51,257 nt of DNA, from assembly GCA_041661865.1 (NCBI GenBank), contig JBAZTO010000028.1:1-51257 (forward strand). The letters are read 5' to 3'. This DNA is from JBAZTO01 sp041661865 (lineage in GTDB: Bacteria > Planctomycetota > Phycisphaerae > SM23-33). Below are positions 17,623 to 24,209 of the stretch, in pieces (position 1 is the first letter of the stretch; every line of letters starts with the position of its first letter). Below the pieces are notes generated by a model. The model had not been told where the DNA came from. It did not search any database and worked only from the letters and a program-made list of their open reading frames with translations. Made by a program: the position numbers and the translations under genes.

Positions 17623-18411
17623 ATGACCACCGAACCTGAAAACCTGCGTCGCTTCTGTCGTCAGACGGCCTTTGAGCCTTTGGGGCTCGACGGTCAGCGG
17701 GCGCTGAGCCGCTCGCGCGTGCTGATCGTGGGCGTCGGCGGGCTGGGGAGCTGGAACGCCGAACTGCTCGCGCGGGCCGGCGTGGGCATGCTGCGACTGG
17801 TCGATGACGACCGCGTCGAGCTGGCCAACGTTCACCGCCAGGCCCTGTACGACGAGCTGGACGCCGCCTCGTCGGTTCCCAAGGTGCAGGCCGCGGCCAC
17901 GCGCCTCAGGAAGATCAACGGCGACGTCAGGGTCGAGCCGGTCCAGGCGCGGCTGGGCAAGGACAACGTCGCCGAACTGGCCGCCTCGATGGACCTGGTC
18001 CTCGACGGCAGCGACAACTTCGTCGCCCGTTTCATCATCAACGATTACTGCGTCAGGCAGGCCCTGCCGTGGATCCTGGCCGGCGTGATCGGGGCCGAGG
18101 CGCAGACCATGACGATCCTCCCCGGCGGCCGGCCTTGCCTGCGGTGCATCTACGATCAGCCCGCCCCGCCGTGCGTGGACCCCAGTTGCCGGGCCGCGGG
18201 CGTGCTGGGCCCCGCCGTCTCCGCCATCGCGTCGATCCAGGCGCTGGAGGCGATCAAGATCCTCTCGGGCCACGCCGAATCAGCCAGCCCGTACCTGACC
18301 AAGATGGACCTGTGGGCCAACACCTTCCAGCGCATCGACGCCCGGGCCGCCTGCGCGGCGGTGGACTGCCCCTGCTGCCGTCGCGGGCGTTTCGAGTTCC
18401 TGGAGGGCTGA
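17623..18411 (+). CDS. ThiF/MoeB/HesA family E1-like adenylyltransferase
   Basis: 262 residues. The nucleotide-binding GVGGLGSWNAELLARAG opens the Rossmann fold, followed by VDDDRVELANVHRQ (the usual D...N.RQ adenylation motif) and DGSDNF. Two Cys pairs, CLRC and CPCC near the C-terminus, would hold the structural zinc. Such enzymes adenylate the C-terminal Gly-Gly of ThiS or MoaD-type sulfur carriers. No carrier gene is adjacent, so thiamine versus molybdopterin (or another) pathway is undecided. It starts 7 bp after the antitoxin. Confidence 0.88.
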   Translation: MTTEPENLRRFCRQTAFEPLGLDGQRALSRSRVLIVGVGGLGSWNAELLARAGVGMLRLVDDDRVELANVHRQALYDELDAASSVPKVQAAATRLRKINGDVRVEPVQARLGKDNVAELAASMDLVLDGSDNFVARFIINDYCVRQALPWILAGVIGAEAQTMTILPGGRPCLRCIYDQPAPPCVDPSCRAAGVLGPAVSAIASIQALEAIKILSGHAESASPYLTKMDLWANTFQRIDARAACAAVDCPCCRRGRFEFLEG

Positions 18412-18435
18412 GCGTTATCGGCCTGGGGCAGGCGC

Positions 18436-18464
18436 TTCCCACCCGCGCCGGCCGATGCTACAAT
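18436..18464 (+). promoter_or_regulatory. probable leuD promoter
   Basis: TTCCCA (18436-18441), 17 bp, TACAAT (18459-18464), about 45 bases before the leuD ATG. Confidence 0.45.
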
Positions 18465-18509
18465 GCCCCCGTCTTTCCACAAGCCAGCCATTAGATCAAG
18501 GACAATGCG

Positions 18510-19070
18510 ATGGAGATGGTAATTCGCGGCAAAGCGTTCGTCGTCGGCGACAACATTGACACCGACCAGATCATCCCGGCCGAGTTCCTCAGCTACAACC
18601 CCTCGGACCCCTCCGAGCGGAAATACTTCGGCCGCTATGCCATGAGCGGCGTGCCGATCGAGCAGTCGGGCCTGCCCAAGGGCCATATCCGCTTCGTGGC
18701 CGAGGAGGCCTACAAGAGTCCCTTCGCCGTCATCATCGGCGGGCGCAACTTCGGCTGCGGCAGTTCGCGTGAGCACGCGCCGCTGGCCATCGCCGAGGCC
18801 GGCGCCAAGGCCGTGGTGGCCGAGAGCTACGCGCGCATCTTCTACCGCAACAGCGTCAACGGCGGATACCTGGTGCCCATGGAGACCCCGCAGCGCCTGG
18901 TGGAGTCGATCTCGACGGGCGACGAAGTCGAACTGGACTGCGAAAAGAACCTGCTGACCGACCTGACCACCGGCGTGACCTTCAAGCTCTGCCCGCTGGG
19001 CGACGTGGCCGCCATCGTCGCAACCGGCGGCGTGTTCAACTTCGCCAAGAAGGCGGGAATGCTCAAGTAG
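18510..19070 (+). CDS. leuD: 3-isopropylmalate dehydratase small subunit (aconitase swivel domain)
   Basis: 186 residues. The swivel domain is recognised by VGDNIDTDQIIPAE near the start, GGRNFGCGSSREHAPLAI, and SYARIFYRN. With a LeuC large subunit it isomerises 2- to 3-isopropylmalate in leucine synthesis; the related homoaconitase and dimethylmalate/methanogen-type small subunits look very similar. No large subunit lies nearby, so the exact substrate cannot be fixed. A strong terminator follows at 19109, which means the gene is probably monocistronic. Confidence 0.88.
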   Translation: MEMVIRGKAFVVGDNIDTDQIIPAEFLSYNPSDPSERKYFGRYAMSGVPIEQSGLPKGHIRFVAEEAYKSPFAVIIGGRNFGCGSSREHAPLAIAEAGAKAVVAESYARIFYRNSVNGGYLVPMETPQRLVESISTGDEVELDCEKNLLTDLTTGVTFKLCPLGDVAAIVATGGVFNFAKKAGMLK

Positions 19071-19071
19071 A

Positions 19072-19106
19072 AATTGCGACGGGCGAGTCGCGAATTGCGA
19101 ATAATC
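19072..19106. repeat. heptad array behind leuD
   Basis: Five contiguous 7-mers, beginning AATTGCG, ACGGGCG, AGTCGCG and returning to AATTGCG at 19093, start directly after the leuD stop. A related array (AATCGCG, AGTCGCG) starts at the stop codon of the ATP-grasp/GNAT gene at 48031. Confidence 0.55.
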
Positions 19107-19108
19107 GG

Positions 19109-19140
19109 CCGGGAGTCCCCGCATGTGGACTCCCGGTTTT
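19109..19140 (+). terminator. Rho-independent terminator of leuD
   Basis: A 10-bp perfect stem (19109-19118 with 19127-19136, arm CCGGGAGTCC), 8-base loop and TTTT run (19137-19140, continued by GCTTT). Confidence 0.85.
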
Positions 19141-19151
19141 GCTTTGCTGTC

Positions 19152-19179
19152 CCTGCGACCTTCGAACTACGATCTACGA
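19152..19179. repeat. heptad array ahead of the DUF167 gene
   Basis: Four contiguous 7-mers, CCTGCGA, CCTTCGA, ACTACGA, TCTACGA, end five bases before the ATG at 19184 and occupy the place of a ribosome site. The same word family recurs at 48074-48103. Confidence 0.6.
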
Positions 19180-19183
19180 CATC

Positions 19184-19489
19184 ATGAAGGATATCGGCAA
19201 CCTTAAACTACACGATGTCGAGGGCGGCTGCGTGCTGGCCGTCAAGGCCGTGCCGGGCGCGTCGCGCGACCGCATCGTCGGAGTGCTGGGGGATTGCCTC
19301 AAGGTCGCCGTCTCGGCCGCCCCGGAGAAAGGCAAGGCCAACGCCGCCATCGCGACCGTGCTGGCTTCGGCCCTGGGCTGCGACCGCCGCTCCGTCACGC
19401 TGACTTCCGGCCCGACCGCCCCGCGGAAAGAATTCCTCATAACCGGCCTGTCGGCGGAAGAAGTCCGCCAGCGGCTGACGCGGGAATAG
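19184..19489 (+). CDS. DUF167/YggU family protein
   Basis: 101 residues, matching the UPF0235/YggU family: VKAVPGASRDRIVG, then the hallmark VSAAPEKGKANAAI. The family is nearly universal, small and of unknown function. The ATG at 19184 lies right after a heptad repeat array and has no visible Shine-Dalgarno. It is separated from leuD by a terminator. Confidence 0.88.
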   Translation: MKDIGNLKLHDVEGGCVLAVKAVPGASRDRIVGVLGDCLKVAVSAAPEKGKANAAIATVLASALGCDRRSVTLTSGPTAPRKEFLITGLSAEEVRQRLTRE

Positions 19490-19842
19490 TCCCACAGGCG
19501 CAATACCCAAGCGAAGCAACGCGGAGTTTGTGGGTGCTGGGTGTGCCAAAACTTTCTGGCACGTCGCAATATATTGTTGCTGTTGTTTCCCCGGCCGGGG
19601 CACCGGGCTTTCGTGCGTCAAGAACCGATCAGTGAGTAAGTTCTGTAGAAGGGCGTGCTTACCAGCACGCAGGATCCCCTTCGTGCAAGTATGTACGATC
19701 TACGCGGTATATAGGGAGGCGGAGTTCCAACTCCGCCTCCTTATCGCTCGTCCATCCTCGCGGCGGAGTAGGAACTCCGCCGCACGTCTGCACGCGTCTG
19801 CGACGGAACGATTCCACGTGCAACAATCTGCACGCGGAAGGC

Positions 19843-19869
19843 CCCGCTCGCTTTGCGCTCGCGGCTAGT
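19843..19869. repeat. solo arm of 27-bp palindromic repeat
   Basis: Identical over 27 bases to the right arm of the inverted repeat at 38519-38545 (core CGCTCGCTTTGCGCTCGCGG). Here only one arm is present. REP-like dispersed element. Confidence 0.8.
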
Positions 19870-19935
19870 GCGTCAGGGACCGAGCGGTGGGCAGGGCACG
19901 CCACCGGGTCGTCGGCCCCGCCATCGAAGATTCCC

Positions 19936-19965
19936 TTGAAGCGGCTGGGCCAAAACCTTTAAGAT
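19936..19965 (+). promoter_or_regulatory. possible ferredoxin promoter
   Basis: TTGAAG (19936-19941), 18 bp, TAAGAT (19960-19965), about 70 bases upstream of the ferredoxin ATG. Confidence 0.4.
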
Positions 19966-20034
19966 GGGTGTTCGTTTATTACAAGCTCCGCCGGCCGAGG
20001 CCGCCAGGGCGCATCAAGAGAGAAGGAGTGTTTC

Positions 20035-20205
20035 ATGGCTTACAAGATTACCGACCAGTGCACCGCTTGTTCGAGCTGCAAGGACTCTTGCCCGGCTGAG
20101 GCGATCAAAGAGGGCAAGCCGTTTTTCAAGATCGACCCCGACCTGTGCATCGACTGCGGCAGTTGCGTGGACGCCTGCCCGGTCAAGGCCATCGTTGAAG
20201 GATAA
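20035..20205 (+). CDS. 2[4Fe-4S] ferredoxin
   Basis: A 56-residue electron carrier, MAYKITDQCTAC... to ...VKAIVEG. Two CxxCxxCxxxCP clusters are intact: CTACSSCKDSCP and CIDCGSCVDACP. This is the clostridial-type low-potential ferredoxin size. AAGGAG lies 7 bases before the ATG. It points to anaerobic or microaerobic metabolism. The mazG-like gene follows, but functional coupling is not evident. Confidence 0.93.
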   Translation: MAYKITDQCTACSSCKDSCPAEAIKEGKPFFKIDPDLCIDCGSCVDACPVKAIVEG

Positions 20206-20310
20206 GACCCTCGGCAAGATCGAAACTCGGGCCGTCGGCGGCGAATGACCCGCGGCGGCCCGTTGCTTGCGCCGCTCCGGGCCAAGGCCCGGCGACCCCA
20301 GGAGACGCCC

Positions 20311-20574
20311 ATGACCATCCGCGAGTTCCAGGACTTTATCCGGGCCAAGTACTACCCCACCGACTCGGCGCGCGGGACGCCGGCGACCTTCATGTGGTTC
20401 ATCGAGGAGGTCGGCGAGTTGTCGACGGCCCTGGCCGGGGACGACGATCTGAACAAGGAGGAGGAGTTCGCCGATGTCCTGGCCTGGTTGTGCACGCTGG
20501 CCAACATCAACGACGTGGACCTGGAAAAGGCCATCGAGAAGTACACCATTCGCGGCGTAGAGGGGACCAAGTAA
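20311..20574 (+). CDS. MazG-like nucleotide pyrophosphohydrolase
   Basis: 87 residues, an all-alpha NTP-PPase of the short MazG type that hydrolyses (d)NTPs to monophosphate and pyrophosphate. The metal-binding pattern is visible as EEVGE followed after about 15 residues by EEEFADVLAWL. The ATG at 20311 is chosen because AGGAG sits 7 bases upstream; an earlier in-frame ATG would add 22 unrelated residues. Confidence 0.85.
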   Translation: MTIREFQDFIRAKYYPTDSARGTPATFMWFIEEVGELSTALAGDDDLNKEEEFADVLAWLCTLANINDVDLEKAIEKYTIRGVEGTK

Positions 20575-20623
20575 GGCCGGGGCGCAGGCGGGCGTCCCCT
20601 CTCACTCGCCAAACGATGGATCG

Positions 20624-20694
20624 GGTGCCACTGCTGCGGTGTTTGCAGCAGTGTCGATGCCATGCACGGCTGCACACGACGCAGCCGTGGCACC
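20624..20694. repeat. paired 9-bp-stem/7-nt-loop hairpins
   Basis: Two hairpins with the same geometry: 20629-20653 (stem CACTGCTGC) and 20665-20689 (stem CACGGCTGC), each with a 7-base loop, enclosed by the inverted 7-mers GGTGCCA (20624-20630) and TGGCACC (20688-20694). The stems differ by one compensated base pair. It lies between mazG-like and queF. Confidence 0.7.
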
Positions 20695-20747
20695 GGACCT
20701 TGCGGTATTCCGGCAGTGGGGTATTCCGGTTTCGCGGGGAAAGCGGA

Positions 20748-20753
20748 TACAAT
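20748..20753 (+). promoter_or_regulatory. possible -10 box of a leaderless queF transcript
   Basis: TACAAT ends 7 bases before the queF ATG, so transcription would start at or near the start codon. No Shine-Dalgarno is seen and no preQ1 riboswitch is recognisable. GCGGGG (20734-20739) can pair with CCCCGC (20755-20760) across this site. Confidence 0.35.
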
Positions 20754-20760
20754 ACCCCGC

Positions 20761-21105
20761 ATGCCAGAGATTGAAACATTCGACAATCCGCACCCCGGCC
20801 GGGATTACGTCATCCAGCACGTGGCCCCGGAATTCACCTCCGTGTGCCCCAAGACCGGCCAGCCGGACTTCGGCGTCATCGAGATCGAGTACATCGCAGC
20901 CGACCGCTGCATCGAGCTCAAGAGCCTCAAGCTCTACCTCCAGGGCTTCCGCAACATGGGGGTCTTCTACGAGGACGTGGTCAATCGCATCCTGGACGAC
21001 CTGGTGGCGGCCTGCTCGCCGCGATCCATGACCGTCACCGGGCGATTCACGCCCCGCGGCGGGATGCACTCGACCATCACCGCGCGATACCAGAAAAAAA
21101 CGTAA
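20761..21105 (+). CDS. queF: NADPH-dependent 7-cyano-7-deazaguanine (preQ0) reductase
   Basis: 114 residues, the unimodular (Bacillus-type) QueF. It reduces the nitrile of preQ0 to preQ1 for queuosine in tRNA. The catalytic Cys29 lies in TSVCPKTGQPDFG with the acid Asp36; the QueF NADPH motif is ELKSLKLY. The ATG at 20761 has the family N-terminus directly following. The small membrane protein gene begins 13 bp after the stop; a link is not known. Confidence 0.95.
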   Translation: MPEIETFDNPHPGRDYVIQHVAPEFTSVCPKTGQPDFGVIEIEYIAADRCIELKSLKLYLQGFRNMGVFYEDVVNRILDDLVAACSPRSMTVTGRFTPRGGMHSTITARYQKKT

Positions 21106-21118
21106 CGGACGATCAGGC

Positions 21119-21559
21119 ATGGCTGACAAGTGGCAGATTCCCGTGCGGGTGATTCCCAAGAAGGTCACCGACACCATCGTGGCCATGATCCTTTTCCTGG
21201 CCGTCGGGTTCTTCCCCGCGGCGCTGACGCACAATTTTTCGGCGGCCAAGGCCTCGCTGGCCTTGTCGGTCTGCGCGATGATCCCCTACGGGATCACCTC
21301 CAGGACGATCCGCCAGGGCCTGCTGCGCGGTCTGGGCCTGGGGCTGATGGCCGCGGCGGGCCTGCTGGCGGCCCTGATCGCCGAGGCGCAACGCGGGCCC
21401 AATCCCGGCGCCGCGCCGCTTCCGCTGCCCTCCGACCGGATCATCACGGTTTTCGCCGTGGGCCTCTCGGCCATGTGCGGCCTGGTCGGGACCGTCTTCG
21501 CCCGCGCCTCCCAGCGCCGCCGCCAGGAGGCGGAACGATCGTGGAAAAACCAGGACTAG
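21119..21559 (+). CDS. small membrane protein of unknown function
   Basis: 146 residues with four likely membrane spans (about 18-36, 45-60, 68-88 and 106-126), a Pro/Ala-rich loop between spans three and four and a basic, Arg/Gln-rich tail. No family recognised. It follows queF closely but no functional link is known. Confidence 0.65.
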   Translation: MADKWQIPVRVIPKKVTDTIVAMILFLAVGFFPAALTHNFSAAKASLALSVCAMIPYGITSRTIRQGLLRGLGLGLMAAAGLLAALIAEAQRGPNPGAAPLPLPSDRIITVFAVGLSAMCGLVGTVFARASQRRRQEAERSWKNQD

Positions 21560-21560
21560 T

Positions 21561-21805
21561 CACTAAGATCACAAAGAACACGAAGTTCACGAAGTATTTC
21601 TCTCAGAACGTGTATGAAAACGTAGCATGGGCGTCTCGCCCATGAGTATCACGGCCGTCACGGCCGTGCCAGGCCGTTCCAGAACAGGGGCAAGATGCCC
21701 CTGCGACTCATGGGCAGGATGCCCATGCTACGGGCAACGGCGGTTTTCATACACGTTCTCAGAAGAGTTCTCTGTGATCTTTGTGTCCTTCGTGGTCTTC
21801 GTGAA
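21561..21805. repeat. nested composite inverted repeat
   Basis: Three shells are nested. Outer: 9-bp-period arrays, four units at 21561-21596 (CACAAAGAA, CACGAAGTT type) and their inverted counterparts at 21770-21805 (CTTCGTGGT, CTTCGTGAA type). Middle: a 17-bp perfect inverted repeat, 21605-21621 with 21743-21759. Inner: a 12-bp inverted repeat, 21621-21632 with 21721-21732 (CGTAGCATGGGC arm), enclosing 8-bp-stem/3-base-loop hairpins at 21626-21644, 21685-21703 and 21709-21727. It fills the whole spacer before ispD. Confidence 0.8.
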
Positions 21806-21832
21806 TGCTGTTTTTCTTCCGAAAGAAAGATC

Positions 21833-22558
21833 ATGGCCAAGGTATCGGTAATCATCCCAGCCGCCGGGGCGGGCACGCGGTTCGGCTCGCGTCAGAACAA
21901 GATCTTTGAGCGGATCGGCAACGGGCCGGTCTTCATCCGCACGCTGGAGGTCTTCACCAGCCGCACCGACGTCTGCCAGATCCTGCTGGTGGTCTCGCCG
22001 GCGGATATGGCCGAGACTCGCGAGCGATTCGGCGGCCCGCTGGGATTCATGGGCGTCAAGCTGGTCGAGGGCGGGGCCAACCGGAGCCAGTCGGTTCGCA
22101 ACGCGCTGGCCCTGGTGGCTGCGGAGGCCGATCTGGTGTGCGTGCATGACGCGGTCCGGCCTTGCATTTCGCAGTTGTGGGTCGACGAGGTCTTCGCCAA
22201 GGCAGACAAGACCGGCGCCGCCATCCTGGCCTACCCGGTCCACGGCACGCTCAAGACCGTGTCAAAGGACGGCGTGATCGAGCAGACCCTCCCCCGCCGC
22301 GAGTTGTGGGAGGCCCAGACTCCGCAGGTCTTCCGCAAGGACATCCTGCTGGCCGCCTACGCCAGCGGCGCCGAGGCCACCGACGATTCGAACCTCGTCG
22401 AGTCCACCGGGCAGGCCGTCTCGGTGGTCCTGGGCGACCCGCGAAACATCAAGATCACCACGCCGCGCGACCTGGCACTGGCTGCGGCGGTCATCTCCTC
22501 GCTGCCCAAGCCCAAGCTGCCAGGCTCGGGCCATCCGTTCGACGAGGCGCGATGGTAA
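21833..22558 (+). CDS. ispD: 2-C-methyl-D-erythritol 4-phosphate cytidylyltransferase
   Basis: 241 residues. Third step of the MEP isoprenoid pathway: CTP plus MEP gives CDP-ME and pyrophosphate. The nucleotide-binding loop PAAGAGTRFG opens the protein; GANRSQSVRNAL, HDAVRP and the C-terminal NIKITTPRDL are typical. The ATG at 21833 is chosen because the family starts here and the upstream in-frame sequence is repeat. IspF is not in the window. The C-terminal ~15 residues extend beyond the usual end. Confidence 0.94.
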   Translation: MAKVSVIIPAAGAGTRFGSRQNKIFERIGNGPVFIRTLEVFTSRTDVCQILLVVSPADMAETRERFGGPLGFMGVKLVEGGANRSQSVRNALALVAAEADLVCVHDAVRPCISQLWVDEVFAKADKTGAAILAYPVHGTLKTVSKDGVIEQTLPRRELWEAQTPQVFRKDILLAAYASGAEATDDSNLVESTGQAVSVVLGDPRNIKITTPRDLALAAAVISSLPKPKLPGSGHPFDEARW

Positions 22559-22585
22559 ATGGGCTGAGCGGCCAACTTAGCCGCG

Positions 22586-22610
22586 AACCTGCCTTGCCGG
22601 CAGGCGGGTT
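22586..22610. repeat. small palindrome behind ispD
   Basis: An imperfect stem-loop, AACCTGCC against GGCGGGTT (one mismatch), with inner TGCC/GGCA. It lies between the convergent ispD and the orphan gene and may terminate either. Confidence 0.4.
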
Positions 22611-22627
22611 ACACGAATGACGTGAAG

Positions 22628-23857
22628 TCATTGTATCTTCAACGGCACGCTGAACCGCTCCGGGTGTTCTTCCCGAATCTGCTTGGTCTGGCGACGGTCG
22701 TCGTCATTGAGGTGCTTCCACAGGCATGCGACAAGCCATTTCTTCCTGGGAGAGCTTTCTCCAAGATGTGCGAAAAGATCAGTGGCCGTAGGCTCACACT
22801 CCGGCCAGACGGCGATCGTCTCCGCAAGAGTTCTCTTGGCGAGCCAAGATCCAAGCACATGGATGTACGTTGTAAGCGTCTCTACGATCCGTTTGTGCTC
22901 CTGGCCGGCGTCGTCAAACGCCACGGGGCTTCCCGCTCCGATGTACGCGATGATGTGATCAACGTGCCGGAAGAAGGCGTGGTGGCAAGAACCGTTGTCA
23001 TCGTTGCGATCGACCAATTTGCCGACCGTATCATCGCTACCTTCCAGAAGGCTCTTGATGGCTTCAGTGTAATAGTTGGTCCGTTCCTTGTACCGCTGCC
23101 AGCGGTCAGAACGATCGAGGGCGGGAACTCCCCAGAACTCAAGGCTTGTACATAGCCTCTTGACTTGTAGCCACTTCAGGCGGGCTGGTTCACCCAACCG
23201 GCGATAGATCAAGTCCACCAAGCCTGCGGCATCCGGCAGACGGCCCTGAAGCACGTCTGGCTTACCGTCGGTACACCACCAAGACAAGATGGAGGAATAT
23301 GTTTCGATCAAGCGACGCCGGACATCTTCACCCGCACCAACGCCCTGATCCGCATGGCGATGAGCGATCCCTCGGTCAACCAACAGCATTTGGCGCCGAC
23401 GCAAAATCGGAAGAAGTGCCGTCCAAGGGGGTTCGCAGCCAATGCCATCGCTGAGGTCCACCTTCCCGCAAGCGATGCCGTCAATCACCAGATTCACATT
23501 GCCGGGAAAGGTGTAGAAGCATCGCTTGAGACATGCAATCTGAAGCCGGATGTAGCGGTCATCATCGCTGACAATCCCGACCTCTTGCTGGAGATGGTTG
23601 ATTCTCTGCCTAACAATGTCTTCTGCTGCGGGATCAGCAGGCTTATTCCACCAGATGTTCCAGACGCAGACTCGAAAGAACCCGTCAACTTTCTGAAACT
23701 CGATGTTCTGTGCCTTCTGGATCGGATCGGCAAACAGTAACTCAAATCCGGGCATCGTCAATTCATAAGGCGCGAGCAACGGAACGTCATCGGCAGGCAC
23801 ATCCACCGTCGGCAATTTCCACCATGTCTTGTCCAATGGCCTTGTTTGATCCGACAT
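22628..23857 (-). CDS. orphan protein of unknown function
   Basis: 409 residues, not recognised. The protein is soluble, rich in Trp, Asp and Arg, with no signal peptide or membrane span. Cys-containing stretches (LKRCFYTF, SWWCTDG, LWKHLNDDDRR) are scattered and form no recognisable metal site. The DNA is visibly poorer in G+C than its neighbours and codon choice is less G/C-biased, which suggests recent acquisition. GAAAGGGG precedes the ATG at 23857 by about 7 bases, supporting translation; an upstream ATG at 23887 adds ten residues without a better ribosome site. Confidence 0.65.
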   Translation of the reverse strand: MSDQTRPLDKTWWKLPTVDVPADDVPLLAPYELTMPGFELLFADPIQKAQNIEFQKVDGFFRVCVWNIWWNKPADPAAEDIVRQRINHLQQEVGIVSDDDRYIRLQIACLKRCFYTFPGNVNLVIDGIACGKVDLSDGIGCEPPWTALLPILRRRQMLLVDRGIAHRHADQGVGAGEDVRRRLIETYSSILSWWCTDGKPDVLQGRLPDAAGLVDLIYRRLGEPARLKWLQVKRLCTSLEFWGVPALDRSDRWQRYKERTNYYTEAIKSLLEGSDDTVGKLVDRNDDNGSCHHAFFRHVDHIIAYIGAGSPVAFDDAGQEHKRIVETLTTYIHVLGSWLAKRTLAETIAVWPECEPTATDLFAHLGESSPRKKWLVACLWKHLNDDDRRQTKQIREEHPERFSVPLKIQ

Positions 23858-24209
23858 TTTTGCCCCTTTCGAGCATAAGAATATCACCGTTTCCGCTTTC
23901 TACAAGAGCATTAGAGCAACGAGAGAAACCCAAGAGTCCGAATCCGCAAGGGTATTGCCATTTCCGACCCTTTCAAGAAACTCGCCCCCGCCGATCCGCT
24001 GGCCATCCCAGCCGGAGAGTCTAGCGCGTCTTCCAGGAAGCCACGGATTGCCGCTCGTGGCGTGGCGCAGAGAATCGAAACTCTGGAGGCCTTTTCTCCT
24101 ATCAAAAGTTGCCGTGACAGAAGGTCGATTCTGATACAATGGCCCCTTCTGGGACGGCATGTCCCAGCCGCTGTGGGTTTGGGCATATTTCTGCGGAATG
24201 GTGTTTTGA
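23858..24209. other. spacer between divergent orphan and TMTC-like genes
   Basis: No gene is supported. A -10-like TACAAT (24134-24139) and a perfect 7-bp-stem hairpin (24148-24154 with 24160-24166, arm CTGGGAC) lie in the probable leader of the downstream gene. Small reading frames here lack ribosome sites and family features. Confidence 0.5.

Larger units (their letters stand above)
19490..20034. repeat. 545-bp spacer rich in palindromic repeats
   Basis: No gene is supported. Hairpins include 19653-19670 (7-bp stem), 19715-19740 (11-bp stem, GGAGGCGGAGT arm) and 19760-19783 (10-bp stem, GCGGCGGAGT arm); the last two share the core GGCGGAGT yet have differently extended, still fully paired stems. 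At 19843-19869 lies one arm of the 27-bp palindrome that is complete at 38475-38545. A promoter-like pair precedes the ferredoxin gene. Confidence 0.7.

Noticed and set aside
20575..20760. PreQ1 riboswitch ahead of queF
   Set aside because: The structure present is a dispersed twin-hairpin repeat and the likely -10 is 7 bases before the ATG.
23354..23740. Plus-strand frames opposite the orphan gene (22622-23155, 23354-23740)
   Set aside because: The minus-strand frame is longer, has a ribosome site and a more protein-like composition.
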